Assembly: GCA_012517285.1 (NCBI GenBank)
Contig: JAAYVG010000038.1
Location: 1 to 64,000 of the forward strand
DNA length: 64,000 nucleotides
Reading direction: 5' to 3'
DNA from: Elusimicrobiota bacterium
Lineage (GTDB): Bacteria; Elusimicrobiota; Elusimicrobia; Elusimicrobiales; UBA9959
The notes below the pieces were generated by a model. That model ran no database searches and had not been told where the DNA came from. It saw nothing but the letters and a program-made list of their open reading frames with translations. Of this stretch, positions 54,950-63,655 are shown in pieces. A program made the position numbers and the translations under genes. The stretch's first letter is position 1. Every line of letters starts with the position of its first letter.

Positions 54950-56275
54950 TTAAAAGCTGCTCCAAATCTTTCCAGCTATATTAGATGCTTTTTCAAAAAC
55001 CTCTTTTTCATCAATACCAATTTTAAGCTCTCTGTTTTCCATAAGGACATCGCCATTAACTATTGTCGTTGTGACGTCAGACTGAGATATACCAAATATC
55101 AGATGACCATAAAAGTTATCAGAGCTCAGAGGGGTGTGAGGGTAGTAGTCAAGTATAACGATATCAGCATAATTACCCTTTTTGATCTCAGCTATTTTAT
55201 CAAAATGCCTTAATGCTATTTTTTGATTGTTCAGTAAAAGCTTTGAGACTTCAGCAAAACCAGCTGAAGGATTTTTGTTTTTTAGATGGCACATCCAGAG
55301 TGCTGCCCGCAACTCCTCCATCATATTGTTTGTCATTGCATCCGTTCCAAGCCCGTAAAGTATTCCATTTTTAGCAAATTTTAATATATCGGATATTCCA
55401 ACTGCATTGTTAGCATTTGACTGTGGGTTTAAGACAACAGGAGCGTCATTAATCCTTATGATATCCATCTCCCTTTCGTTGACACAAACACAGTGTGCTA
55501 ATATTGTTTTAGGACCAAGTATAGAAAATTTATTCAATCTTTCAACTATCCTCATATTGTATTTTCTGATACAGTCCTCTTCATCTGAAATATCCTCAGC
55601 ACAATGTATATGAAAACCTGAGTCAAGGCTGTTGCCAAGATCAGAAGCTATCGCGAGGGTCTCATCCGAAAGGGTAAATGATGCGTGAAGTCCAAAAAGA
55701 CCTTTGACAAAATTATCATTGTTTTTTCTGTTGTGCCTTATAAATTCATAGTTTTCCCTAAGTCCTTCAATGGTTTTCTTTTTACCATCCCTGTCCGATA
55801 CCTCATAGCATAAAGATGCTCTCAAACCACAACTTCTGACTGCTTTCTCTATTTCAAAGAGAGAACCTCTTATCGCAAACGGGCTTGCATGATGATCTAT
55901 TATGGTTGTTGTTCCATTTTTAATTGCGTTTATAAGTGCAACCAAGGCACTGTAATATGTTGCCTTTAAAGAGAGTTTCTTATCAAGCCTCCACCACAGA
56001 TTTTCAAGAACTTCAATAAATTTCTCTGATGGTTTTACTCTGTTAAGCCCTGTGGAAAAGCTTGAATAAAAATGCATATGTGAGTTTATAAAACCGGGCA
56101 TAACTATCCTGCCGTTGGCATCAATAGTTTTTTTTGCATTTATTTTTTTTGAACCAGATTTAAATATATCCTCTATGATCCCATTTCTTACAAATATGTC
56201 ATAGTTTTTTAAAACTTTGCCAGATTCAGGACCAGTAAACAGAACAGCATTTTTAATGATTAAAGTTTTCTGCAC
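54950..56275 (-). CDS. ssnA: SsnA-type amidohydrolase
   Basis: The track extends into the tRNA gene; GTG at 56275, with GGAGG 4 nt ahead, gives 442 aa and a normal N-terminus (QKTLIIKNAVLFTGP). Amidohydrolase metal ligands are visible in NSHMHFYSSF, FHIHCAED, ILAHCVCV and GLGTDAMTNN. The block TIIDHHASPFAIRGSLFEIE and CYEVSDRDG are typical of SsnA, a putative aminohydrolase found near molybdenum hydroxylase genes. No hydroxylase is in this window, but an XdhC is encoded 31 kb away. Substrate unknown. Confidence 0.8.
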   Translation of the reverse strand: MQKTLIIKNAVLFTGPESGKVLKNYDIFVRNGIIEDIFKSGSKKINAKKTIDANGRIVMPGFINSHMHFYSSFSTGLNRVKPSEKFIEVLENLWWRLDKKLSLKATYYSALVALINAIKNGTTTIIDHHASPFAIRGSLFEIEKAVRSCGLRASLCYEVSDRDGKKKTIEGLRENYEFIRHNRKNNDNFVKGLFGLHASFTLSDETLAIASDLGNSLDSGFHIHCAEDISDEEDCIRKYNMRIVERLNKFSILGPKTILAHCVCVNEREMDIIRINDAPVVLNPQSNANNAVGISDILKFAKNGILYGLGTDAMTNNMMEELRAALWMCHLKNKNPSAGFAEVSKLLLNNQKIALRHFDKIAEIKKGNYADIVILDYYPHTPLSSDNFYGHLIFGISQSDVTTTIVNGDVLMENRELKIGIDEKEVFEKASNIAGKIWSSF

Positions 56276-56339
56276 ATCTCCTCCGGAAGTATAAGATTTA
56301 AAATGAAGATATAACCAGAAAAGAACAGACGACCAACCT

Positions 56340-56410
56340 CTCCCGGGCATGGATTCGAACCATGAATTACGCCTCCAAAGGGCGCTGTGTTACCATTACA
56401 CCACCCGGGA
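56340..56410 (-). tRNA. tRNA-Gln (anticodon UUG)
   Basis: Minus strand. Acceptor TCCCGGG/CCCGGGA, D arm GTGT/ACAC with loop AATGGTA, anticodon arm GCGCC-CTTTGGA-GGCGT (anticodon TTG), T arm CATGG-TTCGAAT-CCATG, discriminator G73 as expected for Gln. CCA is not encoded. It lies between spoVG and the ssnA-like gene. Confidence 0.96.
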
Positions 56411-56431
56411 ATAAAGGCTTTTTATCTAATT

Positions 56432-56725
56432 TTATTTATTGTTGTTTTCCTGCGGAGTTGATGATCCCTGCTCGGTCAATGCCTTGTTATAGGCATCAAG
56501 GACAGCTTTCTCAAGCTTACTCCTGAATTCATTGGTTATTGGATGTGCAATATCCTTGAATGTCCCATCCTTTACCCTTCTTGACGGCATAGCAACAACA
56601 AGCCCATTTTTCCCACTCACTACCTTAACATTATGGACCACAAACATCTGGTCAAATGTAATAGTAGCAAACGCTTTTAGCTTATCATCAGGTCTCAAGT
56701 GTATTCTTACTTCTGTTATTTCCAT
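56432..56725 (-). CDS. spoVG: SpoVG family regulatory protein
   Basis: 97 aa. The conserved fold is seen in MEITEVRIHLRPDDKLKAFA, VVHNVKVVSGKNGLVVAMPSR and DIAHPITNEFR. SpoVG proteins bind nucleic acids and regulate diverse processes; the name reflects Bacillus and does not imply sporulation here. GGAGAGAACGTT precedes the ATG. It lies 85 bp after ispE and just before tRNA-Gln. Confidence 0.96.
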   Translation of the reverse strand: MEITEVRIHLRPDDKLKAFATITFDQMFVVHNVKVVSGKNGLVVAMPSRRVKDGTFKDIAHPITNEFRSKLEKAVLDAYNKALTEQGSSTPQENNNK

Positions 56726-56810
56726 AACGTTCTCTCCTTTCCATACTAATATAGTGAGGCTAACGAACCTTTTTTGCCGAAAAGCCCCTCAATTTTTACC
56801 ACAATTTTAA

Positions 56811-57677
56811 TTATACAAATTTTGTCAAAAAAACAAAATCAAAGCTTTTTAAAAGTTTTTCATATATTTTTTTAAGCTTCTGATAATCATAGCTTATAGC
56901 AAAAATGCTTGAGCCAGAGCCACTCATAAGTGAAAACAAACCCTCGCTTAAAAGAAGTTCTTTTAATTGACCTACCTCTTTTGATATATTAAAGGTTGTT
57001 GCTTCAAGACGATTAAAAAGATAGCGAGAAAAATCTACCATCTTTTCCTCCATCAGCTCGCTTACAAACATATCAAAAAGATCTGTTTTAGGGGTATATT
57101 GATGATCCATAGATTGATAAACTTCTTTCGTTGATATGCTTACTGATGGAAAGACTACAAGTACACTTGGCAGAAAAGCCTTGATATCCAAAGGAGTCAC
57201 AATCTCACCCCTTCCCTCACAGCAAGCAAAGCTGGTGTTTTTTAAAAAGAATGGGACATCACTGCCGAGACTTGCCCCGATATCAAAGACCCTTTTATAA
57301 TCTTTTATTTTAAATATATCTGAAAGAGCAGCAAGGGTCATACCACAGTCAGATGAGCCACCACCAAGCCCGGCACCCAGAGGAATATTTTTTGTAAGTG
57401 TTATTGAAACACCCGATTTAATATCAAACTCCCTCATAAACATATCAGCAGCACGATAAACCAGATTGTTAGTATTGGCTATGTTAAAAGCGTTTGATTT
57501 GTTTATAACTTCAAGGCTTATACCTAATGACTTTTCATTTATTGATATTTTCAATGAATCGTATATATCAACCCTTGCAAAAAGACTTTTTATATTATGG
57601 TACCCATCATCGCGTCTGCCAAGGATTTCAAGAAAAAGATTTACTTTTGCAAAGGCCTTATATTCATCAGTAATCAT
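56811..57677 (-). CDS. ispE: 4-diphosphocytidyl-2-C-methyl-D-erythritol kinase
   Basis: 288 aa GHMP kinase of the MEP isoprenoid pathway. Motifs are AFAKVNLFLEILGRRDDGYHNI, the ATP loop IPLGAGLGGGSSDCG and the C-terminal LMSGSGSSIFAI. Its start overlaps the end of the TPR gene by 11 bp. It shows that isoprenoid precursors are made by the non-mevalonate route. Confidence 0.95.
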   Translation of the reverse strand: MITDEYKAFAKVNLFLEILGRRDDGYHNIKSLFARVDIYDSLKISINEKSLGISLEVINKSNAFNIANTNNLVYRAADMFMREFDIKSGVSITLTKNIPLGAGLGGGSSDCGMTLAALSDIFKIKDYKRVFDIGASLGSDVPFFLKNTSFACCEGRGEIVTPLDIKAFLPSVLVVFPSVSISTKEVYQSMDHQYTPKTDLFDMFVSELMEEKMVDFSRYLFNRLEATTFNISKEVGQLKELLLSEGLFSLMSGSGSSIFAISYDYQKLKKIYEKLLKSFDFVFLTKFV

Positions 57678-59850
57678 ACTTAATATCTATTGTTTTGGTT
57701 TTTAAATTCACTCTTATATCATCTATATTTATCTCGTATCTGTAAGGGATGTATGTGTTATCGGAGGAAGAATATCTTCCAGCAACAGGTCTGAAATCAC
57801 TAAAATTTATAACAAAGGATGTATCGGACGTATATTTAAGATAATCAAGCGCAAAGGCATTGTTCTTCATACACAACTCTACTGTATCGCTGCTTTTAAA
57901 AACACTGTGATAGTAATAACAACCATTGTTATATTCTATAACCTTCATATTACGTTCATAATCCTTATAAAATGATGACGTGGTGTACCATTTTATAGCA
58001 AGCAATATATCTGTTGCATAGCGTTCAAGAATCTCGTTAGGAATCCTTTTATCAGATATATCAGTCTTTATGTTATAGTTTTTATTAGATGCCTCAAAGC
58101 TTAAAATTGGCGTGAAAAGCGGGCTTAAAAGCTCAAAGTTCATATACTTATAGTTAGGGTTTATAAACATAACTCCATTAAACGTAAATTTTATATTCTT
58201 CTGCTTAAACAGCTTCTTATAAGAATAATTAAACTCAGCATCAAATGTGGCAGTAAATCGCTTCTCAGGATTATTTAACATAAGATTACTCAAGAGATCT
58301 CCATAGTTAATTTTATAGACTATAGACATAGCTTTTTTATTCAACTCATCAAAATTTTTTGGGCCAAGCACAGCAGTTGCCCAGTATGACTGATAGGCAT
58401 CTCCAATATTGTTCATCTTTAGCAGTATATCTCCCTCGTGTTCATATATAAGAGGGTCTGGATCACCACTCCGCTTCCTTATAAGATCAAGTGATTTTTT
58501 TATATAAGAATATGCCTTATCATAATCACCCTTTTTATAGTATGCCCAAGCAAGGGAATCTAAGTATGCGGGGTCATCAGGAGATAGTGAAACAGCCTTT
58601 TCAATCATCGCTGTTGCCTCTTCCAGTTTAATGCCTCTGTCCACAAGTGAGTACCCTAAATAATTTAAAACGGAAGCATCATTTGGATTTTTTAACAGAA
58701 GGTATCTGAAATGTCTCTCAAAGCAATCAACATCGTTTAACCTTTCACATATAACTCCCAGATTATATCTTGCCTCATAAAAATCAGGCTTTGTTGAGAT
58801 AACAATCTCAAAATAATTGCGAGCAGATTTATCATCTCCATTATCCATATAACCGAGCGCGAGATAGTATGATATATCAGGATTATCAGGCCATTTGTTA
58901 TGAGCATCGTTCAGGATTCTTATTGTCTCATCCATATTGCCAATCATTATATTGTAATAGCTCATCTTTAAAACCATATCCACATCATCCTGCCATTTGT
59001 TTATCTTAGAAAGATAGCTTTTTGCCTCAGCATAATTCTTTTTGTTTTCATTTAGTATGCTGAGCCACCACAATGCTTTTGTATCCTCAGGATTTATTTC
59101 AACTGTCTTTAAAAAATATTCCTCAGCCCTGTCATATGCCTTTGTGGATATATAAAGCTCTCCGAGCCTGTTTGTTACCTCAGAATTGGTTGGTTCAACG
59201 TTCAGTATATTGTTGTAAGCCTCAATTGTTTTATTGAAATTATTTTTATTTTCCCAGTAAAGTGCTAAAAAATAATATGGCTTTGGATTGTACTTATCAG
59301 CCTTTATGGCAAGATCAATGTATTCAAGCATCTTTTTCTCATCCTTCTTTGATGAATAGATAACAGCTATATTATAATAGGCGTCACTTTTAAATGATGG
59401 ATCTATTTCAATTATCTTCTTTAGATATCCTATGGACTCATCAGGATTATCCACAGTGATCACAGCAAGCTGGTAGTATGCATCAACGTTATCAGGATCA
59501 AGCTCAATAGCTTTTTTATAGGCAGCCTTTGCCTCCTTAATTTTGTTCTGAACCACAAGAGAGTTGGCATACATTAACCAGTTATCAGAGGTTGTAGAAT
59601 CTATCTCCACAAGCTTTTTTGATATCTCCTCAGATTCCTTTATCATTCCATTCTTAGATGAAATATCAAATAGATATTTATAAAGGAAAGGATCGTTTTC
59701 CTGCTTGTTTATGTTGCTAACTATATCAAAACTTTTTTTATAATCCCCTGCTTTCTCATAGAACAAAGCATCAACAAAATCATAATAATTATCAGCAAAC
59801 AGCGGGGTTAATGAAAAAATCGAAAAAAAGACCAAAATAAAATTTTTCAT
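57667..59850 (-). CDS. Exported TPR-repeat protein
   Basis: 727 aa. Signal peptide at 1-19 (NFILVFFSIFSLTPLFA). About a dozen tetratricopeptide repeats fill residues 25-520 (for example AIELDPDNVDAYYQLAVI and YNPKPYYFLALYWENKNNF). The last 200 residues are beta-rich and unassigned, vaguely like lipoprotein-carrier (LolA/LolB) folds. Probably a periplasmic scaffold; position just ahead of ispE says little about its role. Confidence 0.8.
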   Translation of the reverse strand: MKNFILVFFSIFSLTPLFADNYYDFVDALFYEKAGDYKKSFDIVSNINKQENDPFLYKYLFDISSKNGMIKESEEISKKLVEIDSTTSDNWLMYANSLVVQNKIKEAKAAYKKAIELDPDNVDAYYQLAVITVDNPDESIGYLKKIIEIDPSFKSDAYYNIAVIYSSKKDEKKMLEYIDLAIKADKYNPKPYYFLALYWENKNNFNKTIEAYNNILNVEPTNSEVTNRLGELYISTKAYDRAEEYFLKTVEINPEDTKALWWLSILNENKKNYAEAKSYLSKINKWQDDVDMVLKMSYYNIMIGNMDETIRILNDAHNKWPDNPDISYYLALGYMDNGDDKSARNYFEIVISTKPDFYEARYNLGVICERLNDVDCFERHFRYLLLKNPNDASVLNYLGYSLVDRGIKLEEATAMIEKAVSLSPDDPAYLDSLAWAYYKKGDYDKAYSYIKKSLDLIRKRSGDPDPLIYEHEGDILLKMNNIGDAYQSYWATAVLGPKNFDELNKKAMSIVYKINYGDLLSNLMLNNPEKRFTATFDAEFNYSYKKLFKQKNIKFTFNGVMFINPNYKYMNFELLSPLFTPILSFEASNKNYNIKTDISDKRIPNEILERYATDILLAIKWYTTSSFYKDYERNMKVIEYNNGCYYYHSVFKSSDTVELCMKNNAFALDYLKYTSDTSFVINFSDFRPVAGRYSSSDNTYIPYRYEINIDDIRVNLKTKTIDIKYDY

Positions 59851-59970
59851 CCATCCTCCATTAAAAAAATAACAGCTCCAGAAATCAATACCTTTATAAT
59901 ATCATTTTATAATTTTTAATCATCAGTGTATCAATCACGCATCAAATTATATAAAATATTACCGATAATA

Positions 59971-60000
59971 CTGACAAATAATTTTTAAATATTGTAAAAT
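59971..60000 (+). promoter_or_regulatory. Promoter of prfB, leaderless configuration
   Basis: CTGACA (59971-59976), 18-bp spacer, TAAAAT (59995-60000), then 7 nt to the prfB ATG at 60008. No Shine-Dalgarno is visible. Confidence 0.55.
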
Positions 60001-60007
60001 TAGGTTT

Positions 60008-61132
60008 ATGGCAGATATTGAATTTAAGGATGCAGAAAACAAAATAAAAGAAGTTGAGAATATATATATTGAAATCGATGGTATATATAACATAAAAGAA
60101 AAACAGGAAAGATTAAAGGGGCTTAAAGAATTAACCAACTCCAATGATTTTTGGTCTGATCAGCAAAATGCTCAAAAAATTACAAAAGAGATAAATGAAA
60201 TAGAGAATAAGATAGAGACACTTAAAAAAATAAAAAATGAGATTGATGATTTTAAGGTTCATCTTGATTTGACTAAAGAGGCAGGGGATTTAGATGAACT
60301 TAAAATACTTTTTGAGGAGATCAAGGATGCAGAAAGAACTCTTAAATCTCTTGATTTTGAGTTAAAGCTTTCAGAACCATTTGATAAAAGCGATGCTATA
60401 TTATCAATACATGCAGGGGCAGGTGGAACTGAGGCCTGCGATTGGGCAAATATGCTTTTGAGGATGTATATGAAGTGGGCATCATCAAAAGGTTTTCAAT
60501 TTATCATAACAGATATGATAAATGGTGATGAGGCTGGTATTAAAAGCGTAACAGCTTTTGTTAAAGGAAAGTATGCCTATGGATATCTTAAGAGTGAGAT
60601 AGGAGTCCACAGGCTTGTAAGAATATCACCATTTGATGCAAACAAAAGGCGACATACATCATTCGCAAGCATTGATGTACTCGCTGATATAGAAGACGAT
60701 ATAGACATAAAAATTGAGGACAAGGATATTGAGATGGAAACATACCGTGCAGGTGGACACGGCGGACAGAATGTAAACAAGGTTGAAACAGCTGTGAGGA
60801 TAAGACATATACCAACAGGAATTGTCGTATCCTGCCAAGTGGAAAGATCCCAGTATCAGAACAGACTTAATGCCATAAAAATGCTCAAAGCAAAGCTCTA
60901 TGAGATAGAGATGGACAAGAAAAGGTCCCAGATGGAAAGAAGATATGATGAGAAGGGTGATATAGGCTGGGGATATCAGATAAGGTCATACGTTTTTATG
61001 CCATATCAGCTTGTAAAAGATTTAAGAACTGACTATGAGACATCTCAGGTTGATGATGTTATGAACGGTAAATTGGATGATTTTATGCATAGCTATTTGA
61101 CTTGGAAGGCCACAAACAAGAAGGTTATTTAG
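60008..61132 (+). CDS. prfB: Peptide chain release factor 2
   Basis: 374 aa. The tripeptide motif SPF lies in [18 protein letters not shown], which identifies RF2 (UGA/UAA), and the catalytic GGQ in [16 protein letters not shown]. The N-terminal helical domain is continuous in one frame, so the programmed +1 frameshift used by many prfB genes is absent. The stop codon TAG is itself part of the first octamer of the downstream 8-bp-periodic repeat. Confidence 0.97.
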   Translation: MADIEFKDAENKIKEVENIYIEIDGIYNIKEKQERLKGLKELTNSNDFWSDQQNAQKITKEINEIENKIETLKKIKNEIDDFKVHLDLTKEAGDLDELKILFEEIKDAERTLKSLDFELKLSEPFDKSDAILSIHAGAGGTEACDWANMLLRMYMKWASSKGFQFIITDMINGDEAGIKSVTAFVKGKYAYGYLKSEIGVHRLVRISPFDANKRRHTSFASIDVLADIEDDIDIKIEDKDIEMETYRAGGHGGQNVNKVETAVRIRHIPTGIVVSCQVERSQYQNRLNAIKMLKAKLYEIEMDKKRSQMERRYDEKGDIGWGYQIRSYVFMPYQLVKDLRTDYETSQVDDVMNGKLDDFMHSYLTWKATNKKVI

Positions 61133-61220
61133 TCATCTCGTTGTTTAGTTATTTAGGAAGAAAAAGAAAATAGTTATCTCGTTATTTAGTTATTTGGTTA
61201 TCTGGTTGTTTAATCATCGA
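61124..61220 (+). repeat. 8-bp-periodic repeat overlapping the prfB stop codon
   Basis: Units TTATTTAG TCATCTCG TTGTTTAG TTATTTAG, then GAAGAAAAAGAAAATAG and further octamers. It begins at the last codons of prfB and merges into the GATGAAAACGGATA family (61213-61262). Confidence 0.8.
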
Positions 61221-61282
61221 GATGAAGACAGATTAAGTCAGGATGAAAACGGATATCAGATAAATAAGAAATTCCTTTAAAA

Positions 61283-61338
61283 TCTGACATCTGACCTCTG
61301 CTTTCTGACATCTGTCCTCTGTCTTCTGACTTCTGAAT
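61283..61338 (+). repeat. Heptameric tandem repeat (TCTGACN)x8
   Basis: Eight consecutive 7-bp units beginning TCTG (TCTGACA, TCTGACC, TCTGCTT, ...). This resembles the short tandemly repeated heptamers known in cyanobacteria and several uncultured lineages. It ends 24 bp before the tatD start. Confidence 0.85.
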
Positions 61339-61361
61339 TATACAATCTGGCTCTCGAATTT

Positions 61362-62156
61362 ATGATTGACTCACACTTACATTTATCAGATTCCCAATTT
61401 GATATTGATAGGTACAACTTAATAGATAATTGTTTATCAAAAAATTTTAAATCATTTCTTGAAATACTTTGCTCGGCTGATGACTGGGATAAATATCATT
61501 TGTTTGAAAAATATGCTGATTATTTTTATTTCGCCTTTGGAATACATCCGGAGTATCCATCACACTTAAATGATAATAATCTTAGAATGCTTGAAAAATA
61601 TTTAAACATTAAAAATGCTATAGCCGTCGGTGAAATAGGAATTGATCTCTGGTATTATCCAGACACCATTGGCCAACAGCTTCAACTTATGGAAGCTCAG
61701 GTGGATATTGCAAACAGATTAAAAAAACCGCTTATATTTCATATAAGAAATCCTCGTGAAAGCAACAAGGCATATGATGAATTTTTTGCTTTTATAAAGA
61801 CCAGAATTAAAAATTCAATGGAGATACCTGCAGTCATACACTCGTTTTCAGGAACTCTTGAAGATGTTTCTAAAGCTTTGGATCTGGGATTTATGATAGG
61901 TATAAACGCAACACTAACATATCCTAAAAACCAGATTTTAAGGGATGCTGTAAAAAAGGCAGGAATCAAAAATATTCTAACAGAAACAGATTCCCCATAT
62001 CTTCCGCCGCAGAGCAGTAGGGGTAAGAGAAACAATCCATCGAACATAGCTGAAATAATCAGAAAGATATCAGAAATACTTGAAATACCTTTCAAAGAGA
62101 TTGAAATGCAAACGGAAGAAAATTTTAAAAGATTTACCAGAATATTTCATTCATAG
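61362..62156 (+). CDS. tatD: TatD family metal-dependent deoxyribonuclease
   Basis: 264 aa. Metal ligands lie in DSHLHLSD, GEIGIDLWYY (E), HIRNP (H), VIHSFSGT (H) and LTETDSPYLPP (D). It probably acts as a 3'-5' exonuclease on DNA or RNA in repair. No Shine-Dalgarno precedes the ATG, and a TATACAAT lies about 15 nt upstream in the repeat boundary. Monocistronic. Confidence 0.92.
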   Translation: MIDSHLHLSDSQFDIDRYNLIDNCLSKNFKSFLEILCSADDWDKYHLFEKYADYFYFAFGIHPEYPSHLNDNNLRMLEKYLNIKNAIAVGEIGIDLWYYPDTIGQQLQLMEAQVDIANRLKKPLIFHIRNPRESNKAYDEFFAFIKTRIKNSMEIPAVIHSFSGTLEDVSKALDLGFMIGINATLTYPKNQILRDAVKKAGIKNILTETDSPYLPPQSSRGKRNNPSNIAEIIRKISEILEIPFKEIEMQTEENFKRFTRIFHS

Positions 62157-62199
62157 TCAGTTTGTGTTGTTAAATTTGTTTATGTTATTTTTTTAAACT

Positions 62200-62242
62200 C
62201 TTCTCAAATTTCATACGATCGTGTCAGAATGAAGGAAAACTA
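62200..62242 (+). repeat. 43-bp dispersed repeat, copy 2, with adjacent solo MITE-like end
   Basis: Matches 18221-18263 at 40 of 43 positions and lies 43 bp after tatD. Just beyond, at about 62282-62298, GGGGCACTGAAAAAGC resembles the terminal repeat of the 275-bp MITE-like element but has no partner end nearby. Confidence 0.8.
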
Positions 62243-62320
62243 TTTTAAATTTTATATAAATTTTTTATGTATAAAGTTTTAGGGGGCACTGAAAAAGCAT
62301 CAGCGACTGAATTTTTCTGA

Positions 62321-63550
62321 TTATTCTTCAATCTTAAATCTGCTAGCCATATACGACCAAAGCCCTGAGAATGCTGCTATCAGAGGTATTGTCAGTGGTA
62401 TAAAGTTATATGATAAAATATTCATCAATGAAAGTATCAAGGATGTGAAACCCTTTGAAAACCTATATGTAAAAGCATCAACAAACTGTTTTGCACGATA
62501 TCTTGTGTCATAGGAAAACGGTATATAAATTATCTCCTTTGATGCCCTGTATATTGAATAATCCATAGATTTAAATATCATAAGCACAAGCGATGCTGAA
62601 AACAGAGACGGATGAATGAATGAGTAAAGCGAAGTCACAATATGCAAAAGTGGTATCAGCACAAGAACATATTTTACTTTAAACTTTCTTAAAACTATAG
62701 GTGTTATAAGGAATTGCATTGTAAAAGATATTATATTAACCTTCTGCCAAAAACCACCTAAATATGCAGTTCTTAGATCAACATCTGATATATACTGCTG
62801 AACATAATATGTGAAATTGATATCACCGAGTGTTGAAACTATCTGTGCTATGAATACTACAACCGCAAGAAGCATAACTGTTTTATTTTCAACAAATATG
62901 GAAAGATGAAGATGTCCTTTCTTGCCACCCTTTTCATCATCTGCTGGCTTTGGCTCGCCACTTATGTTATAAGCATAATAAAGAAAGAGTAATGATGGGA
63001 ACAATAAAAACGATGAATAAAGGATAAGACTTTTTGTTGTAAGTCTTACAGCAAATGATGAAACAAAATATCCACCAATTAATGACCCTAGCGCACCAAG
63101 CCCTGCCATAGGACCATTTAGTATTCTTGCCTCATCCTGCTTTAATATACTGTTTATATACGACCAGTAGATTTCAGACAAAACAACGATATATCCTTCC
63201 TTAAATATAAGAAGTCCAAAACCTGCCCACGCAATTTTTTTAAGCGTCAAAAAATATAAAGAAATAATTGATATAAACACAAAAGCAAAATAAATAAGCA
63301 TTGTTTTTTTACTACCAAATTTTGATAGCAAAAAACCATAAAAATATATTATGAGAAAAAGAAATATCGGGGTAAGGGTAAGAGCATAAACCTTAGAAGA
63401 AGCAGGAAAGAAACTTAAGAAAACCGATTCACTGCTTGACCTCATAAATTCATAAGCCATAAAACAGAACATTGCAGATACACCGGCAAATATGGTAGCA
63501 ACCCCTACCTTTTTACCTCTTTCTGTTTTTATAAAATTTAAAAAACTCAT
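62321..63550 (-). CDS. MFS-like transporter related to Npt1/Npt2 ATP:ADP carriers
   Basis: 409 aa with about eleven to twelve membrane helices. The signature YSIYRASKEIIYIPFSYDTR...AKQFVDAFTYRFSKG matches the conserved (R-x2-K-E-x2-Y-x-P, K-x2-D-x3-R) block of the TLC/Npt nucleotide-transporter family and its MFS relatives. True ATP:ADP exchange is known in obligate intracellular bacteria, while homologs in free-living species have other or unknown substrates. GTGCGGTAATTT precedes the ATG. Substrate cannot be decided here. Confidence 0.7.
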   Translation of the reverse strand: MSFLNFIKTERGKKVGVATIFAGVSAMFCFMAYEFMRSSSESVFLSFFPASSKVYALTLTPIFLFLIIYFYGFLLSKFGSKKTMLIYFAFVFISIISLYFLTLKKIAWAGFGLLIFKEGYIVVLSEIYWSYINSILKQDEARILNGPMAGLGALGSLIGGYFVSSFAVRLTTKSLILYSSFLLFPSLLFLYYAYNISGEPKPADDEKGGKKGHLHLSIFVENKTVMLLAVVVFIAQIVSTLGDINFTYYVQQYISDVDLRTAYLGGFWQKVNIISFTMQFLITPIVLRKFKVKYVLVLIPLLHIVTSLYSFIHPSLFSASLVLMIFKSMDYSIYRASKEIIYIPFSYDTRYRAKQFVDAFTYRFSKGFTSLILSLMNILSYNFIPLTIPLIAAFSGLWSYMASRFKIEE

Positions 63551-63655
63551 AAATTACCGCACTACTGATGGTCATTTTTGGAGTGTATAAAGAAACTATA
63601 AAATATAGGATAAACTGTGTTTAAAAAGATGACCTGTGAGATTATTTTTGGTTTA

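Noticed and set aside
54950-56350. Longer amidohydrolase start at 56350
   Set aside because: It would run through the 3' end of tRNA-Gln and give a non-homologous N-terminus; GTG at 56275 has a Shine-Dalgarno.
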